Below, piece by piece: positions 33,689-42,178 of a DNA stretch of 61,446 nucleotides (position 1 is its first letter; each line of letters starts with the position of its first letter). The notes below the pieces were generated by a model. That model was not told where the DNA came from, searched no databases, and saw nothing but the letters and a program-made list of their open reading frames with translations. Origin of the DNA: an uncultured Pelagibacteraceae bacterium (GTDB lineage Bacteria > Pseudomonadota > Alphaproteobacteria > Pelagibacterales > Pelagibacteraceae); NCBI GenBank assembly GCA_902520335.1, contig CABYNS010000004.1, positions 1-61,446 on the forward strand, read 5' to 3'. The position numbers and the translations under genes were made by a program.

Positions 33689-34516
33689 ATGAATATATTC
33701 AAGAAGACTATTTTTTCAGTTTTACTTTCTCTATTGGTAATGGGGAATGTTTATGCTGATAAAATAAGAATTGGAACAGAGGGTGCTTATCCTCCATGGA
33801 ACTCAAAAAATGAGGCGGGAAAGTTAATAGGTTTCGAAGTTGAATTAGCTTATACGCTATGTAGATACATTGGACAGCAATGTGTAATAGTTGAGCAAGA
33901 TTGGGATGGAATGATTCCAGCTTTAATAATGAGAAAGTTTGATGCGATAATGGCAGGTATGTCAATTACTGCAGAAAGACAAAAAGCTATTAGCTTTTCT
34001 CAAGGATATGCTGATGAAGTTGCATCTCTGGCAGTGATGAAAGGATCTAGCTTAGAAGGTTTAGATACATCTGCTGGGATAAATCTTACAAAACCAAATG
34101 CTACAGCTAAAAAAGATCTTAAAACACTTACTGCTGCATTAGCAGGTAAAACTGTTTGTGTACAAACTGCAACGATCCACCAAAATTTTTTAGACTCTGG
34201 TGATGTAGGAAAAGTAAATGTAAGAACTTACAAAACACAAGACGAAGTTAACTTAGATTTAGCATCTGGAAGATGTGATGCTGCATTAGCTGCTGCTGTT
34301 GCATTCAGTGATTATGCAGAAAAATCTGGTAAGCCAGTTATTCTAACTGGACCAACTTTTTCAGGTGGTGCATTTGGAAACGGTGTTGGAGTAGGTATTA
34401 GAAAAGATGATACTGAACTTTTGAAAAAGTTTAATGCCGCTATCAATAAAGCGAGAAAAAACGGAGACATTAGTAGAATTGCTACTAAGTGGTTTGGTTT
34501 CGACGCTTCTATGTAA
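33689..34516 (+). CDS. Polar amino-acid ABC transporter substrate-binding protein (Arg/Orn/opine type)
   Basis: This 275-aa exported family 3 binding protein has a signal peptide MNIFKKTIFSVLLSLLVMGN cleaved near VYADK. The start is fixed by a strong ribosome site (AAAGGAG, 8 nt upstream). The mature protein has RIGTEGAYPPWN, LIGFEVELA, WDGMIPALIMRKFDAIMAGM and the GFDAS end, most like lysine/arginine/ornithine or opine-binding proteins. Position after the polyamine block would suit import of arginine or ornithine as precursors, but ligand choice is inferred only. Confidence 0.85.
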   Translation: MNIFKKTIFSVLLSLLVMGNVYADKIRIGTEGAYPPWNSKNEAGKLIGFEVELAYTLCRYIGQQCVIVEQDWDGMIPALIMRKFDAIMAGMSITAERQKAISFSQGYADEVASLAVMKGSSLEGLDTSAGINLTKPNATAKKDLKTLTAALAGKTVCVQTATIHQNFLDSGDVGKVNVRTYKTQDEVNLDLASGRCDAALAAAVAFSDYAEKSGKPVILTGPTFSGGAFGNGVGVGIRKDDTELLKKFNAAINKARKNGDISRIATKWFGFDASM

Positions 34517-34525
34517 TTAAATTTT

Positions 34526-34559
34526 AGATTTGGCGACTATCATGTATAGTCGCCAATCT
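34526..34559 (+). terminator. Strong hairpin without T-run between binding-protein and permease genes
   Basis: A 14-bp stem (arms 34526-34540 and 34546-34559, one bulged T) surrounds a 5-nt loop and lies directly before the ATG at 34562. There is no following T-run, so it is more likely a 3' stabiliser or processing stop for the binding-protein message, or a block on translation of the permease, than a classic terminator. Confidence 0.65.
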
Positions 34560-34561
34560 GT

Positions 34562-35254
34562 ATGGAACTTCTTGCATTTGGAGATACTGGTTGGGGTGAT
34601 GAATTATTTTATGCAACCCTGATGACCATAGCTGTATCAATAACAGCAATGTTTATAGGTTTTCTTTTTGCATTAATTTTTACCCCACTAAAATTATCTA
34701 AAAACAAGTTTTTAAATTTTATCGCAAATTCTTACACAACTATAATAAGAGGTGTTCCAGAATTATTAGTAATTTATCTTTTCTTTTTTGGTGGAACTGG
34801 TGCAGTGATGTATGTTGCATCAATATTTGGTTATAATGAATATATTGAAATAAATGCGTTTATTACTGGTGCTTTTGCAATTGGAATAATCTCTGGCGCT
34901 TATTCAACTGAAGTTTTTAGGGGAGCAATTCAATCAATTGATAAAGGCCAGTTCGAAGCTGCTAATGTACTAGGTCTCAATAAATTTGGAAAATTTTTTA
35001 AGATTATATTGCCTCAAACATTAAGATTAGCTATTCCAAATTTAAGTAATGTTTGGCAGATAACTCTAAAAGATACTTCTCTAATCTCAGTTACAGGTTT
35101 AGTTGAAATCATGAGACAGTCGTATATTGCTGCTGGATCAACGAGAGATCCGTTATTCTTTTATTCATTTGCTGCAGTTTTGTATTTACTACTTACTTTT
35201 GTGAGCATGAAATTAATCAACAGATTAGAAGTCAAATATAGTAGGGGGTATTAA
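34562..35254 (+). CDS. Amino-acid ABC transporter permease (HisQ/ArtQ-type)
   Basis: This 230-aa membrane protein with about five helices is of the polar amino-acid permease family. IIRGVPELLVIYLFFFGG and the EAA loop AANVLGLNKFGKFFKIILPQ are typical. The start lies only 2 nt after a strong hairpin and has no clear ribosome site. It shares one base with the second permease (A of TAATG), so the two are coupled and form the heterodimeric membrane channel for the upstream binding protein. Confidence 0.9.
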   Translation: MELLAFGDTGWGDELFYATLMTIAVSITAMFIGFLFALIFTPLKLSKNKFLNFIANSYTTIIRGVPELLVIYLFFFGGTGAVMYVASIFGYNEYIEINAFITGAFAIGIISGAYSTEVFRGAIQSIDKGQFEAANVLGLNKFGKFFKIILPQTLRLAIPNLSNVWQITLKDTSLISVTGLVEIMRQSYIAAGSTRDPLFFYSFAAVLYLLLTFVSMKLINRLEVKYSRGY

Positions 35255-35928
35255 TGGATCTTGAATTGATGATTAATAGTCTCCCAAAGTTATTAAGTGC
35301 AGCAGTGATAACTTTAAAACTTCTTTCGGTTTCTTTAATAATAGGATTATTTATTGGATTGATTTTTGCAATTTTAAGATTAAATAAAAATACACTTATA
35401 AACAAATTTGCCTATGGATATTCATATGTTTTTAGAGGTACACCACTTTTAGTACAAATTTTTATAATTTATTTTGGACTAGGTCAGATTGAATATTTAA
35501 GATCTACAGTTTTATGGGTAATTTTGAAAGAACCATATTGGTGTGCTATTATCGCTTTTGCTTTAAACACAGGTGCTTATACTTCTGAGATATTAAGATC
35601 AGCATTTCAAACAATTAAACCTGGAATAGTAGAGGCAGGAAAAAGCCTAGGTATTTCAAATAAAGTAATTTTTTATAAAATTCAGATCCCTATTGCTATC
35701 AGACAATCTTTACCAGCCTATGGTAATGAAATAATATTAATGATGAAAGGAACTTCCTTAGCAAGTACAGTCACAATAATGGACCTTACTGGTGTTGCAA
35801 AATATATAATTTCAACAACTTTTAAACCAATTGAGGTATTCATAGTTGCGGGAGGAATTTATTTATTTATGACTTTTATAATACACAATGTGATTAAATT
35901 TTTAGAGAAAAGATATAGTTTTAATTGA
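35254..35928 (+). CDS. Amino-acid ABC transporter permease (HisM/ArtM-type)
   Basis: This 224-aa membrane protein contains FRGTPLLVQIFIIYFGLGQ and the EAA-type AGKSLGISNKVIFYKIQIP, the second permease of a HisQM-like pair. No ATP-binding subunit follows: the next gene, after 215 bp, is an unrelated MFS transporter. The ATPase must be supplied from elsewhere in the genome. Confidence 0.9.
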   Translation: MDLELMINSLPKLLSAAVITLKLLSVSLIIGLFIGLIFAILRLNKNTLINKFAYGYSYVFRGTPLLVQIFIIYFGLGQIEYLRSTVLWVILKEPYWCAIIAFALNTGAYTSEILRSAFQTIKPGIVEAGKSLGISNKVIFYKIQIPIAIRQSLPAYGNEIILMMKGTSLASTVTIMDLTGVAKYIISTTFKPIEVFIVAGGIYLFMTFIIHNVIKFLEKRYSFN

Positions 35929-36090
35929 GGAATTTCAGAGTCTCTAATAGTCTCAAATAGTTTTAATCCCTTATTATCCTATAAGTTTTGAGATCATTTG
36001 ATTATTCTTATTGGAAAATCTAAACAATTAATTTTCAAATTCTCGGAACAAATTCGGAAACAGAGAGATAATTATTGTATAGTGATATCT

Positions 36091-36129
36091 ATGAAAAAAA
36101 TTTTAGGGACCGTGGTTCTGGATTTATAA
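36091..36129 (+). pseudogene. Possible remnant of a small exported-protein gene
   Basis: In the 215-bp gap before the UMF1 gene, an ATG opens MKKILGTVVLDL and then stops. The reading looks like the first residues of a signal peptide; as I recall, short exported proteins starting MKKILG-VVLGLL are common in SAR11. No continuing frame is seen, so this is either a decayed gene or chance. Nothing else is recognised in 35929-36143 apart from AT-rich promoter-like sequence. Confidence 0.3.
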
Positions 36130-36143
36130 GGTATTAAATTAGC

Positions 36144-37358
36144 ATGAATATAAAATCTTATAAATTTTCTCTTTATGATTTTGCTAATTCTGCCTTTACA
36201 ACAGTTATTATAACTTTTGTTTTCTCAAATTATTTTGCGGAGTCAATTGTTCAAGATATGGTTAATGGCCAGGCATATTGGGGTTGGGCCATTTCAGTAT
36301 CAGGACTATGCATTGCATTAAGCGGACCCTTTTTAGGAAATTTAGCTGATAAGAAGAATTTAAACTCAATTATCTTAAAATCAAGCACCTATTTATGTAT
36401 ACTTTTTACAGTCGCATTATGGTTTGCAAAACCATCTTCTGAATATATTTTATTTACCTTAATCATAGTTTGTTTGGCAAACTATTTTTATGAACTAAGT
36501 TCTATTTTCTATAATTCATTATTAGTTCATTCAGCTGACAAACAACATGTGGGAAAGGTGTCTGGTTTTGCTTTTGCGCTGGGGTATTTAGGTGGCATTG
36601 TCACACTTATTTTAACTATTATTTTATTAATTCAATCTAATTATTTAGTCGATTTAGATCAAAAAATTAATTATAGATCAACTGCCATTTTTGTAGCTCT
36701 TTGGTTCCTCATTTTTTCCTATCCATTATTAAATCAAACTAAATATAAAAAAGTTGAACCAAACAAAAAGAAATCAAATAGTTTAAAAAAGATTCTTTGG
36801 AATAACGGTCTAACTAATACAACTCGTTTTTTGTTTGCAAGGCTACTTTATGCTGATGGTTTAAATACCATTTTTGTCATGGGAGGAATTTTTGCTGTTG
36901 GTGTATTTAAATTATCAATAAATGAACTTTTAATGATGTCTGTTTTAATGAATGTTGCTGCTTTAATAGGTGCTAGTTTTGGTGGATACTTCAATGACAA
37001 ATATAATTCAAAAAAAACAATTTCCTTTTCCTTGATATGCCTTATTTTTTTCTCCATTTTAATCATTTTTACACAGTCAAAAATTAATTTTTTTATTTTT
37101 TCATTTTTCTTGGGATTATTTATAGGACCAATACAATCTGCTAGTAGGGTCATGATAACTAAATTAACAAAAATTGAGGATCAGAATAAAGCCTTTGGGT
37201 TATTTGCTACTTCTGGAAAGCTAACGTCTTTTTTTGGTCCATTTTTAGTAGGGACCATTACTTTTATAACTGAAAATCAAAGGATAGGTTTTGCCTCAGT
37301 TCTTTTACTGCTCTTTTTTGGATGGATCATATTGCATAGAACCAAGGGATTAAAATAA
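36144..37358 (+). CDS. UMF1/Atg22-like MFS transporter
   Basis: This 404-aa protein with about 11-12 membrane helices begins with KFSLYDFANSAFTTVIITFV, the signature of the UMF1 family (related to yeast Atg22 vacuolar amino-acid exporters). A GNLADKKN loop is the MFS motif A equivalent. Bacterial members are uncharacterised but often sit near glycerophosphodiesterase or amino-acid genes. It shares one base with the following GDPD gene (TAATG), so the two are co-translated. Transport of glycerophosphodiester-type or amino-acid solutes is only a suggestion. Confidence 0.85.
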   Translation: MNIKSYKFSLYDFANSAFTTVIITFVFSNYFAESIVQDMVNGQAYWGWAISVSGLCIALSGPFLGNLADKKNLNSIILKSSTYLCILFTVALWFAKPSSEYILFTLIIVCLANYFYELSSIFYNSLLVHSADKQHVGKVSGFAFALGYLGGIVTLILTIILLIQSNYLVDLDQKINYRSTAIFVALWFLIFSYPLLNQTKYKKVEPNKKKSNSLKKILWNNGLTNTTRFLFARLLYADGLNTIFVMGGIFAVGVFKLSINELLMMSVLMNVAALIGASFGGYFNDKYNSKKTISFSLICLIFFSILIIFTQSKINFFIFSFFLGLFIGPIQSASRVMITKLTKIEDQNKAFGLFATSGKLTSFFGPFLVGTITFITENQRIGFASVLLLLFFGWIILHRTKGLK

Positions 37359-37978
37359 TGTTTATACACAGAGGATTAATTGCAAAAAACTTCAGAGAAA
37401 ATCATATTACTTCATTTAAAGAGTGTATAAAAAAAAAGTTTAATATTGAGACTGATATTCACTTTACCCAAAACAATACACCCATTTGCTTTCATGATTA
37501 TAGCTTAAGAAGGTTATTCAATATCAGAAAAAAAACTAAAACAATTCTTGATAAGAATTTAAAAAAATACAAGATAACTAAACTATGTGATCTTTTAAAA
37601 ATTTTAACTGTAAATACAAAAGTGTTAGTTGAGATTAAGCCATTTCTTAGGAAAAATACTTTAAATAGATTACTTGAAATATGTAATGGTTATAAGAAGA
37701 ATGTTTATTTTATTTCTTTTAAAGAAAGCAATCTAGTTAAGATTAGAGGCATCACAAAAGATTTCAAACTTGGTTTAATATTACATAGCCATCATAAAAA
37801 TAATAAGATTAACCAAAAACTAAATAAAAATCATATTAATTTCTTTGTTTTTCATACTCAATTTTTATTCATTTCCAAAATAAAAAAAATACAAAAAAAA
37901 AAATATTTTTATACATTCAAAAATATAAGAATGAATGATGCTAAATCAAATTATATTATTGAAAATATTCTAAAATAA
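37358..37978 (+). CDS. Glycerophosphodiester phosphodiesterase (GDPD) family protein, short form
   Basis: This 206-aa protein carries the key GDPD residues: HRG at 4-6, ETD at 31-33, FHD at 45-47 and VEIKP at 91-95. These bind the metal and catalyse hydrolysis of glycerophosphodiesters to glycerol-3-phosphate and an alcohol. It is shorter than typical GDPDs (~240), with a lysine-rich C-terminus and no signal peptide, so it should act in the cytoplasm. Coupling to the UMF1 transporter suggests uptake then cleavage of a lipid headgroup, useful for phosphorus recovery. Confidence 0.78.
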   Translation: MFIHRGLIAKNFRENHITSFKECIKKKFNIETDIHFTQNNTPICFHDYSLRRLFNIRKKTKTILDKNLKKYKITKLCDLLKILTVNTKVLVEIKPFLRKNTLNRLLEICNGYKKNVYFISFKESNLVKIRGITKDFKLGLILHSHHKNNKINQKLNKNHINFFVFHTQFLFISKIKKIQKKKYFYTFKNIRMNDAKSNYIIENILK

Positions 37979-37980
37979 GT

Positions 37981-38010
37981 TAGGAGCTTGATAATATTAC
38001 CAAGCTCCTA
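37981..38010. terminator. Shared bidirectional hairpin between convergent genes
   Basis: A perfect 10-bp inverted repeat (TAGGAGCTTG at 37981-37990, CAAGCTCCTA at 38001-38010) with a 10-nt loop lies 3 nt after the GDPD stop and 22 nt beyond the end of the convergent secreted-protein gene. T-runs are weak on both sides. Position and stem make a shared terminator likely. Confidence 0.7.
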
Positions 38011-38031
38011 CTATTACTAGAGAGCTAACAA

Positions 38032-40122
38032 TTAATTAGATACTAATTTAAGGGTTTCAGATGGAGATCTTTTAACCATGGCTCCAGATGGTAAATTCAT
38101 TTTAAAAATGAAAATTTGACCACCATTATCCGCGCCAACTTTCTTTAAAAACCCACCACTTTCACCTTTGTGCTGAACTACACCTAAAAATGTACTATCT
38201 GATAAAGATACTGATTGATTAATTTTTTCATAATTAACACCAGTTAGATCATCCATTGAATAGAATTTACCATTTTCATCTTTAGTCACTAAGGCTGTAA
38301 TGTTCCATGATCCTGAAAACTCTGAACTTGTTGCTTTCGAAAATGATCCTGGGTAAACAGCAGTTTCTGCTTTGGCTCTTGGATTATTTTTACCTCCAGC
38401 CATTGCTAGAAAATAACCTTCATTTGGGTTCATTAAATTCATATTGTTTGAGTCAATTACAAGTGAATATTTTCTTTCACCTTCCTTATTACCAGAATCT
38501 TCATCTACAATAAGAACGTCTCCATCAGATGTTTTAGACCAATATAATCCATCTGGTGCAACCATTTTAGCTTCACCATTTTCCCATGTTGAGTGATCAC
38601 CGCCACTGTGTTTAAGACCTTTGTCAGCGGTAACTAGTTTTAATGATCCATCATACGCACCGACAACTTTAGTAACTTTAGCTGAAACATATTTAGGTAG
38701 ATCTGCACTTCCCCAGAATGTTTTTTGAATTTCATTAACAAAGTTTGTCAATTCAATGCCAATTAATCCACCTTCTTGAGTCATATTTTGAAGATATCTT
38801 TGATTGTTAAAGTCAGGATCAACTGCAGGATGTTCTGTTTTAGAGTCGCCTACTAAAAAAGTATATCCTTTAGGTTGTTCTGATTGATTTCCCCAAAGAA
38901 AAACTTCTGTGTCTTTTACAGCTGGTGTTGTATTCCAACCTTTCCACTGGTAACTTGTTGGGTAAAATCTTACATCAAAATTATTTATAGAATCTGGATT
39001 TTTAAGATACTCATCAAGCATTTTCGCTGATAAATCAATTTTATCTATCCCTAATTTTGCAAAGTCCTCGTTAGCTAAAGCCATTCCGTATATTTTTCCA
39101 TAAAGAAGACCATTTCTGCTTAAAAATTTATCTCTTTCAGTTGCATTATCAGCTAACGTTTTGCCATTAATACCAACATTTTTCTTACCTACATAAATTT
39201 TTAATGGAGCAGGCTCAACACCATGATTGTAACCAGCAAGAACCATTACAACAAAATCTTTATGTTTAGAATTTATTGGCATAATTTTTTCATAACCAGA
39301 TTGACCTAATGCTGGCACAGTGTATGCAGTTCTATTTTTGATATCTACAGCAATTGAAGCCAAACCTAATGTATCATCTGATGTATAATTAGTGTTTTCA
39401 AACATTCGTTTAATGTTCCATTCTTCTGCTGTTAGCCAAATATCATCATTAAATCCAATTCCTTGACCATATTTATTTGCTTGTTCATACCAAGCGCCAC
39501 AAAATGATTGGAAAAAAAAATCAGCTTTAGTTAATTTATATTTGTCATTAAAGTTAATTAACTGTCTATTTGGTAGAGTTTGATTACCCCAAAGCCCACC
39601 ATCAGCTTTGGCTTTTACAACTTCACCAAATTGATTATAAATTGTATCAAACAATTTTCCTGAATTAATTACCATTCCACTGGCAGTATCGTTATTATTT
39701 AAGAAGTTTGCAAATTTTGTTCGATCATAATCAATTGTATGAATATGGGAGCCAGTAAAAGTTGCACCAGAATTCATTTCCCATGGATAAGTTTCACTAC
39801 TCATAGTTGCATAAGACTCACTTTGGTAAACAACTCTTATAGTATTATTGTCATGTAACCATGCAGCATTACCATCTGGATATCCAGTTAACGCTTCATC
39901 ATTTCTAAACTTATTAACTTCTCCAACAGTTGCTATTGCCTTTATTTTATCAATAAAAGGGAAGTCTAAATCACCACTTCCACCGTCAACTAATTGAATT
40001 TGATTATTTGCTGTACTAGCTTCTGGAATTAGAGATTTTATTTCTCCAATTTTTAAGTTTTCTGCATTTGCAAAAGTTCCTGAAGCTGAAAGAACTATTA
40101 ATGCAGTTATTATTTTTTTCAT
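38032..40122 (-). CDS. Large secreted protein, possible PhoX/DUF839-like phosphatase
   Basis: This 696-aa exported protein has a clear signal peptide (MKKIITALIVLSASGTFANA) after a ribosome site AAAGGAT. The mature chain is rich in Gly, Asn, Asp and Trp. The segment APDGLYWSKTSDGDVLIVDE and a later FLGVVQHKGE recall the SPDGLWFDPDGRLWI and IQHPGE blocks of PhoX-type (DUF839) beta-propeller alkaline phosphatases, but the overall match is weak and I cannot place the metal ligands. Its promoter contains 22-bp-phased repeats resembling PHO boxes, and GDPD and ornithine-lipid genes flank it. Treat the phosphatase call as tentative. Confidence 0.5.
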   Translation of the reverse strand: MKKIITALIVLSASGTFANAENLKIGEIKSLIPEASTANNQIQLVDGGSGDLDFPFIDKIKAIATVGEVNKFRNDEALTGYPDGNAAWLHDNNTIRVVYQSESYATMSSETYPWEMNSGATFTGSHIHTIDYDRTKFANFLNNNDTASGMVINSGKLFDTIYNQFGEVVKAKADGGLWGNQTLPNRQLINFNDKYKLTKADFFFQSFCGAWYEQANKYGQGIGFNDDIWLTAEEWNIKRMFENTNYTSDDTLGLASIAVDIKNRTAYTVPALGQSGYEKIMPINSKHKDFVVMVLAGYNHGVEPAPLKIYVGKKNVGINGKTLADNATERDKFLSRNGLLYGKIYGMALANEDFAKLGIDKIDLSAKMLDEYLKNPDSINNFDVRFYPTSYQWKGWNTTPAVKDTEVFLWGNQSEQPKGYTFLVGDSKTEHPAVDPDFNNQRYLQNMTQEGGLIGIELTNFVNEIQKTFWGSADLPKYVSAKVTKVVGAYDGSLKLVTADKGLKHSGGDHSTWENGEAKMVAPDGLYWSKTSDGDVLIVDEDSGNKEGERKYSLVIDSNNMNLMNPNEGYFLAMAGGKNNPRAKAETAVYPGSFSKATSSEFSGSWNITALVTKDENGKFYSMDDLTGVNYEKINQSVSLSDSTFLGVVQHKGESGGFLKKVGADNGGQIFIFKMNLPSGAMVKRSPSETLKLVSN

Positions 40123-40160
40123 TTTTTTATCCTTTGTTGAGAAAAAAAGTCATAATATAA

Positions 40161-40193
40161 ATATGTTAAAGATTTTTTTTAGATATGTTAAAG
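40161..40193 (-). promoter_or_regulatory. PHO-box-like phased direct repeat upstream of the secreted-protein gene
   Basis: On the minus strand CTTTAACATAT occurs twice, 22 bp apart (40183-40193 and 40161-40171), i.e. two 11-bp units as in PhoB sites. A TATATTAT -10-like element follows within ~10 bp (around 40150-40158), and the ATG is ~40 bp downstream. The half-site differs from E. coli CTGTCAT, so PhoB binding is inferred. Confidence 0.45.
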
Positions 40194-40237
40194 TTATTTA
40201 AAAATACAAACAAAAACTGAACTCAACAAATTATTAC

Positions 40238-40270
40238 CTCCCTTGCAATATTTACATAACTACAAGGGAG
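40238..40270. other. Hairpin in the divergent intergenic region
   Basis: CTCCCTTG (40238-40245) and CAAGGGAG (40263-40270) form a perfect 8-bp stem around a 17-nt loop. It follows no gene on either strand and lacks a T-run, so it is not an ordinary terminator. It may belong to a leader or small RNA. Confidence 0.4.
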
Positions 40271-40438
40271 ACTTTAAATAGAAGGAAAAATAAATAATGT
40301 TAAATATCTCTAGATCTTTAGAGAAATTTTATTAACTATTTCTTAAACTCATATGAATAAATTATTAAAATTCATCCTTATTATATAAAAAGAAACCAAA
40401 CTTTAACGAGAATTAAATTTAATGACTAATACTACAAT

Positions 40439-40470
40439 AGTATTGTTCTAGGATATTATAGGACAATACT
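40439..40470. promoter_or_regulatory. Inverted repeat upstream of olsB
   Basis: AGTATTGTTCTA (40439-40450) pairs with TAGGACAATACT (40459-40470) as a 12-bp stem with one wobble pair and an 8-nt spacer, 83 bp before the olsB start. A CTTTAAC element (40401) and a TACAAT -10-like hexamer (40433-40438) precede it. It could be an operator at the start site or a 5' leader hairpin. Confidence 0.4.
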
Positions 40471-40552
40471 TAGGATCAATTGGAGAATGCATGAAATGAA
40501 ACTGAAATAATTCTTTAATATAATTTTAATATGAATCAGTTAATTCAAACTT

Positions 40553-41377
40553 GTGATTAAACAAGTATTATTAAATTATAAAAATCAATCAAAAAAAGTT
40601 TACTTAAACACAAAAAATTTTTTTAAGCCTGAAATTTTTGTTAAATTAGCTGACAGTAAGTCCGAAATTAAACAAGCTCAGAAACTACGTTATCAAGTTT
40701 TTTTTTCTGATAGAAATAAAAAAAAAATTCTTAATATTAGTAATTTTAGAAAAGATTCCGATAAATATGATAGTTATTGTGATCATGTTATAGTAAATTA
40801 TAAACATTCTAAATTTTCTAAAAATAAAGTTATTGGCACATATAGATTGCTTCAACAGAAGGTTGCTGAAAAAAAAATTGGTTTTTATAGTGCTGAAGAA
40901 TTTTGCCTAGATAAACTGATTCAATCAGATGAATATACTAACATGCTTGAATTGAGTAGGTCTTGCATTTCTCAGAAATTTAGAAGCAGAAATGTATTAA
41001 AATTAATGTGGAAAGAAATTTATAATTATATAAATACAAATAAAATTGATGGGATGTTCGGAACAGCTAGTTTTTTAGAGATTGATATTCAAAAAATTAA
41101 TAATCAGTTATTATTTCTCCAACAAAATTATAAAATGCCTGAAAATATTAGAGTAAAAGCTCGAAAATATTGTAGTGCAAAAATAGATTATTCAAAAAAT
41201 ATTAAATTAAATCTGAAACTAGTAAAATCATTACCAACTCTAATAAAAGGTTATATAAAACTAAATGCTTATATTGGTGATGGTGCTGTTATTGATTACA
41301 AATTTAAAACTACTGATGTTTTTGTTTTCTTACCTTCAAATAAAATAAATAAAGAATATGTAGAAAAAATTGTTTGA
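40553..41377 (+). CDS. olsB: Ornithine N-acyltransferase-like protein (OlsB)
   Basis: This 274-aa GNAT-like acyltransferase is of the OlsB/hemolysin-type family, which attaches a 3-hydroxyacyl chain to ornithine, the first step of ornithine-lipid synthesis. FVKLADSKSEIKQAQKLRYQVFF opens the catalytic domain, with KVIGTYRLL and LELSRSCISQKFRSRNVL as conserved blocks. The start is GTG, with an in-frame stop only four codons upstream and no clear ribosome site. It is followed 4 nt later by an olsA-like gene. Ornithine lipids replace phospholipids under phosphate limitation in SAR11. Confidence 0.8.
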   Translation: MIKQVLLNYKNQSKKVYLNTKNFFKPEIFVKLADSKSEIKQAQKLRYQVFFSDRNKKKILNISNFRKDSDKYDSYCDHVIVNYKHSKFSKNKVIGTYRLLQQKVAEKKIGFYSAEEFCLDKLIQSDEYTNMLELSRSCISQKFRSRNVLKLMWKEIYNYINTNKIDGMFGTASFLEIDIQKINNQLLFLQQNYKMPENIRVKARKYCSAKIDYSKNIKLNLKLVKSLPTLIKGYIKLNAYIGDGAVIDYKFKTTDVFVFLPSNKINKEYVEKIV

Positions 41378-41380
41378 TCA

Positions 41381-42121
41381 ATGTTAAGTTATTTTGTTAA
41401 AAAAATTTCTAAAATTGATTATATTAAAGATCTATATAAAAAAAATTATGATGAATTAAAAAGAACTGATAATTTTTGGGCTAAGACAATTGAGTATTTA
41501 AATATTAAATACACTGTTAACTCATTAGAAAACATACCAAGTAAAGGGCCAGTAATAATTGTATGTAATCATCCATTCGGTCTTTTGGACGGTTTAATCG
41601 TTGCTGCGATAATAGCAAAAATTAGGAAAGATTATAAAATTTTGATAAATGAGGAAATTACACAAATTGATCTGATTGAAAAATATCTTTTGCCAATTAA
41701 ATTCTCTGGAATAACTGGTGATATAAAACAAAATATTAAAAGTAAAAAAAGTGCAATTAATTTAATTAATGATGGAGGTTCGCTAATATTATTTCCATCA
41801 GGAGAAGTTGCTACTTCAAAGTTCATTTTTGATAAACCAAAAGAAAGAAATTGGAAACCATTAGTTGGTTCCATTATTAAAAAAACAGAATGTAAAATTA
41901 TACCTATTCATTTCAAAGGTAAAAATTCTTTATTATTTCAAATTGTAGGTTTTTTAAGTGATCAACTTAGAAGATTACTATTTATACGAGAATTATTAAA
42001 TAAAAAAAATAATAATTATTTTTTAAAAGTTGGAAACTGTATAGATTCAAAAGAATTTAAATATTGGAACAGTAATGCCATTGCAGATTATTTAAAAAAT
42101 CAAGTCTTAAAACTTAATTAG
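41381..42121 (+). CDS. olsA: Lysophospholipid/lyso-ornithine lipid acyltransferase (OlsA-like)
   Basis: This 246-aa PlsC-family acyltransferase has NHPFGLLDG (His64 to Asp70) in place of the strict HX4D spacing, as in the OlsA/hemolysin-like branch, and a second motif LILFPSGEVATS. It would add the second acyl chain to lyso-ornithine lipid made by OlsB. The genes are 4 nt apart, consistent with an olsBA operon. Phosphatidic acid synthesis is an alternative role of this fold. Confidence 0.8.
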   Translation: MLSYFVKKISKIDYIKDLYKKNYDELKRTDNFWAKTIEYLNIKYTVNSLENIPSKGPVIIVCNHPFGLLDGLIVAAIIAKIRKDYKILINEEITQIDLIEKYLLPIKFSGITGDIKQNIKSKKSAINLINDGGSLILFPSGEVATSKFIFDKPKERNWKPLVGSIIKKTECKIIPIHFKGKNSLLFQIVGFLSDQLRRLLFIRELLNKKNNNYFLKVGNCIDSKEFKYWNSNAIADYLKNQVLKLN

Positions 42122-42178
42122 TCATAAGTTATAATCTAATTACAGATTTTGATATATTATTATAATTTCTATATTACC

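Larger units (their letters stand above)
40123..40552. other. 430-bp intergenic region between divergent genes
   Basis: No convincing gene is seen here. The region holds the repeated element at 40161-40193 next to the minus-strand gene, a hairpin at 40238-40270, a CTTTAAC copy at 40401-40407, and an inverted repeat at 40439-40470 upstream of olsB. It is unusually long for this compact genome, so it is probably regulatory or encodes a small RNA. Confidence 0.6.

Noticed and set aside
40514..40532. TTTAATAT repeats 11 bp apart just before olsB as a PHO box
   Set aside because: The sequence is too simple for such AT-rich DNA to count as evidence on its own.
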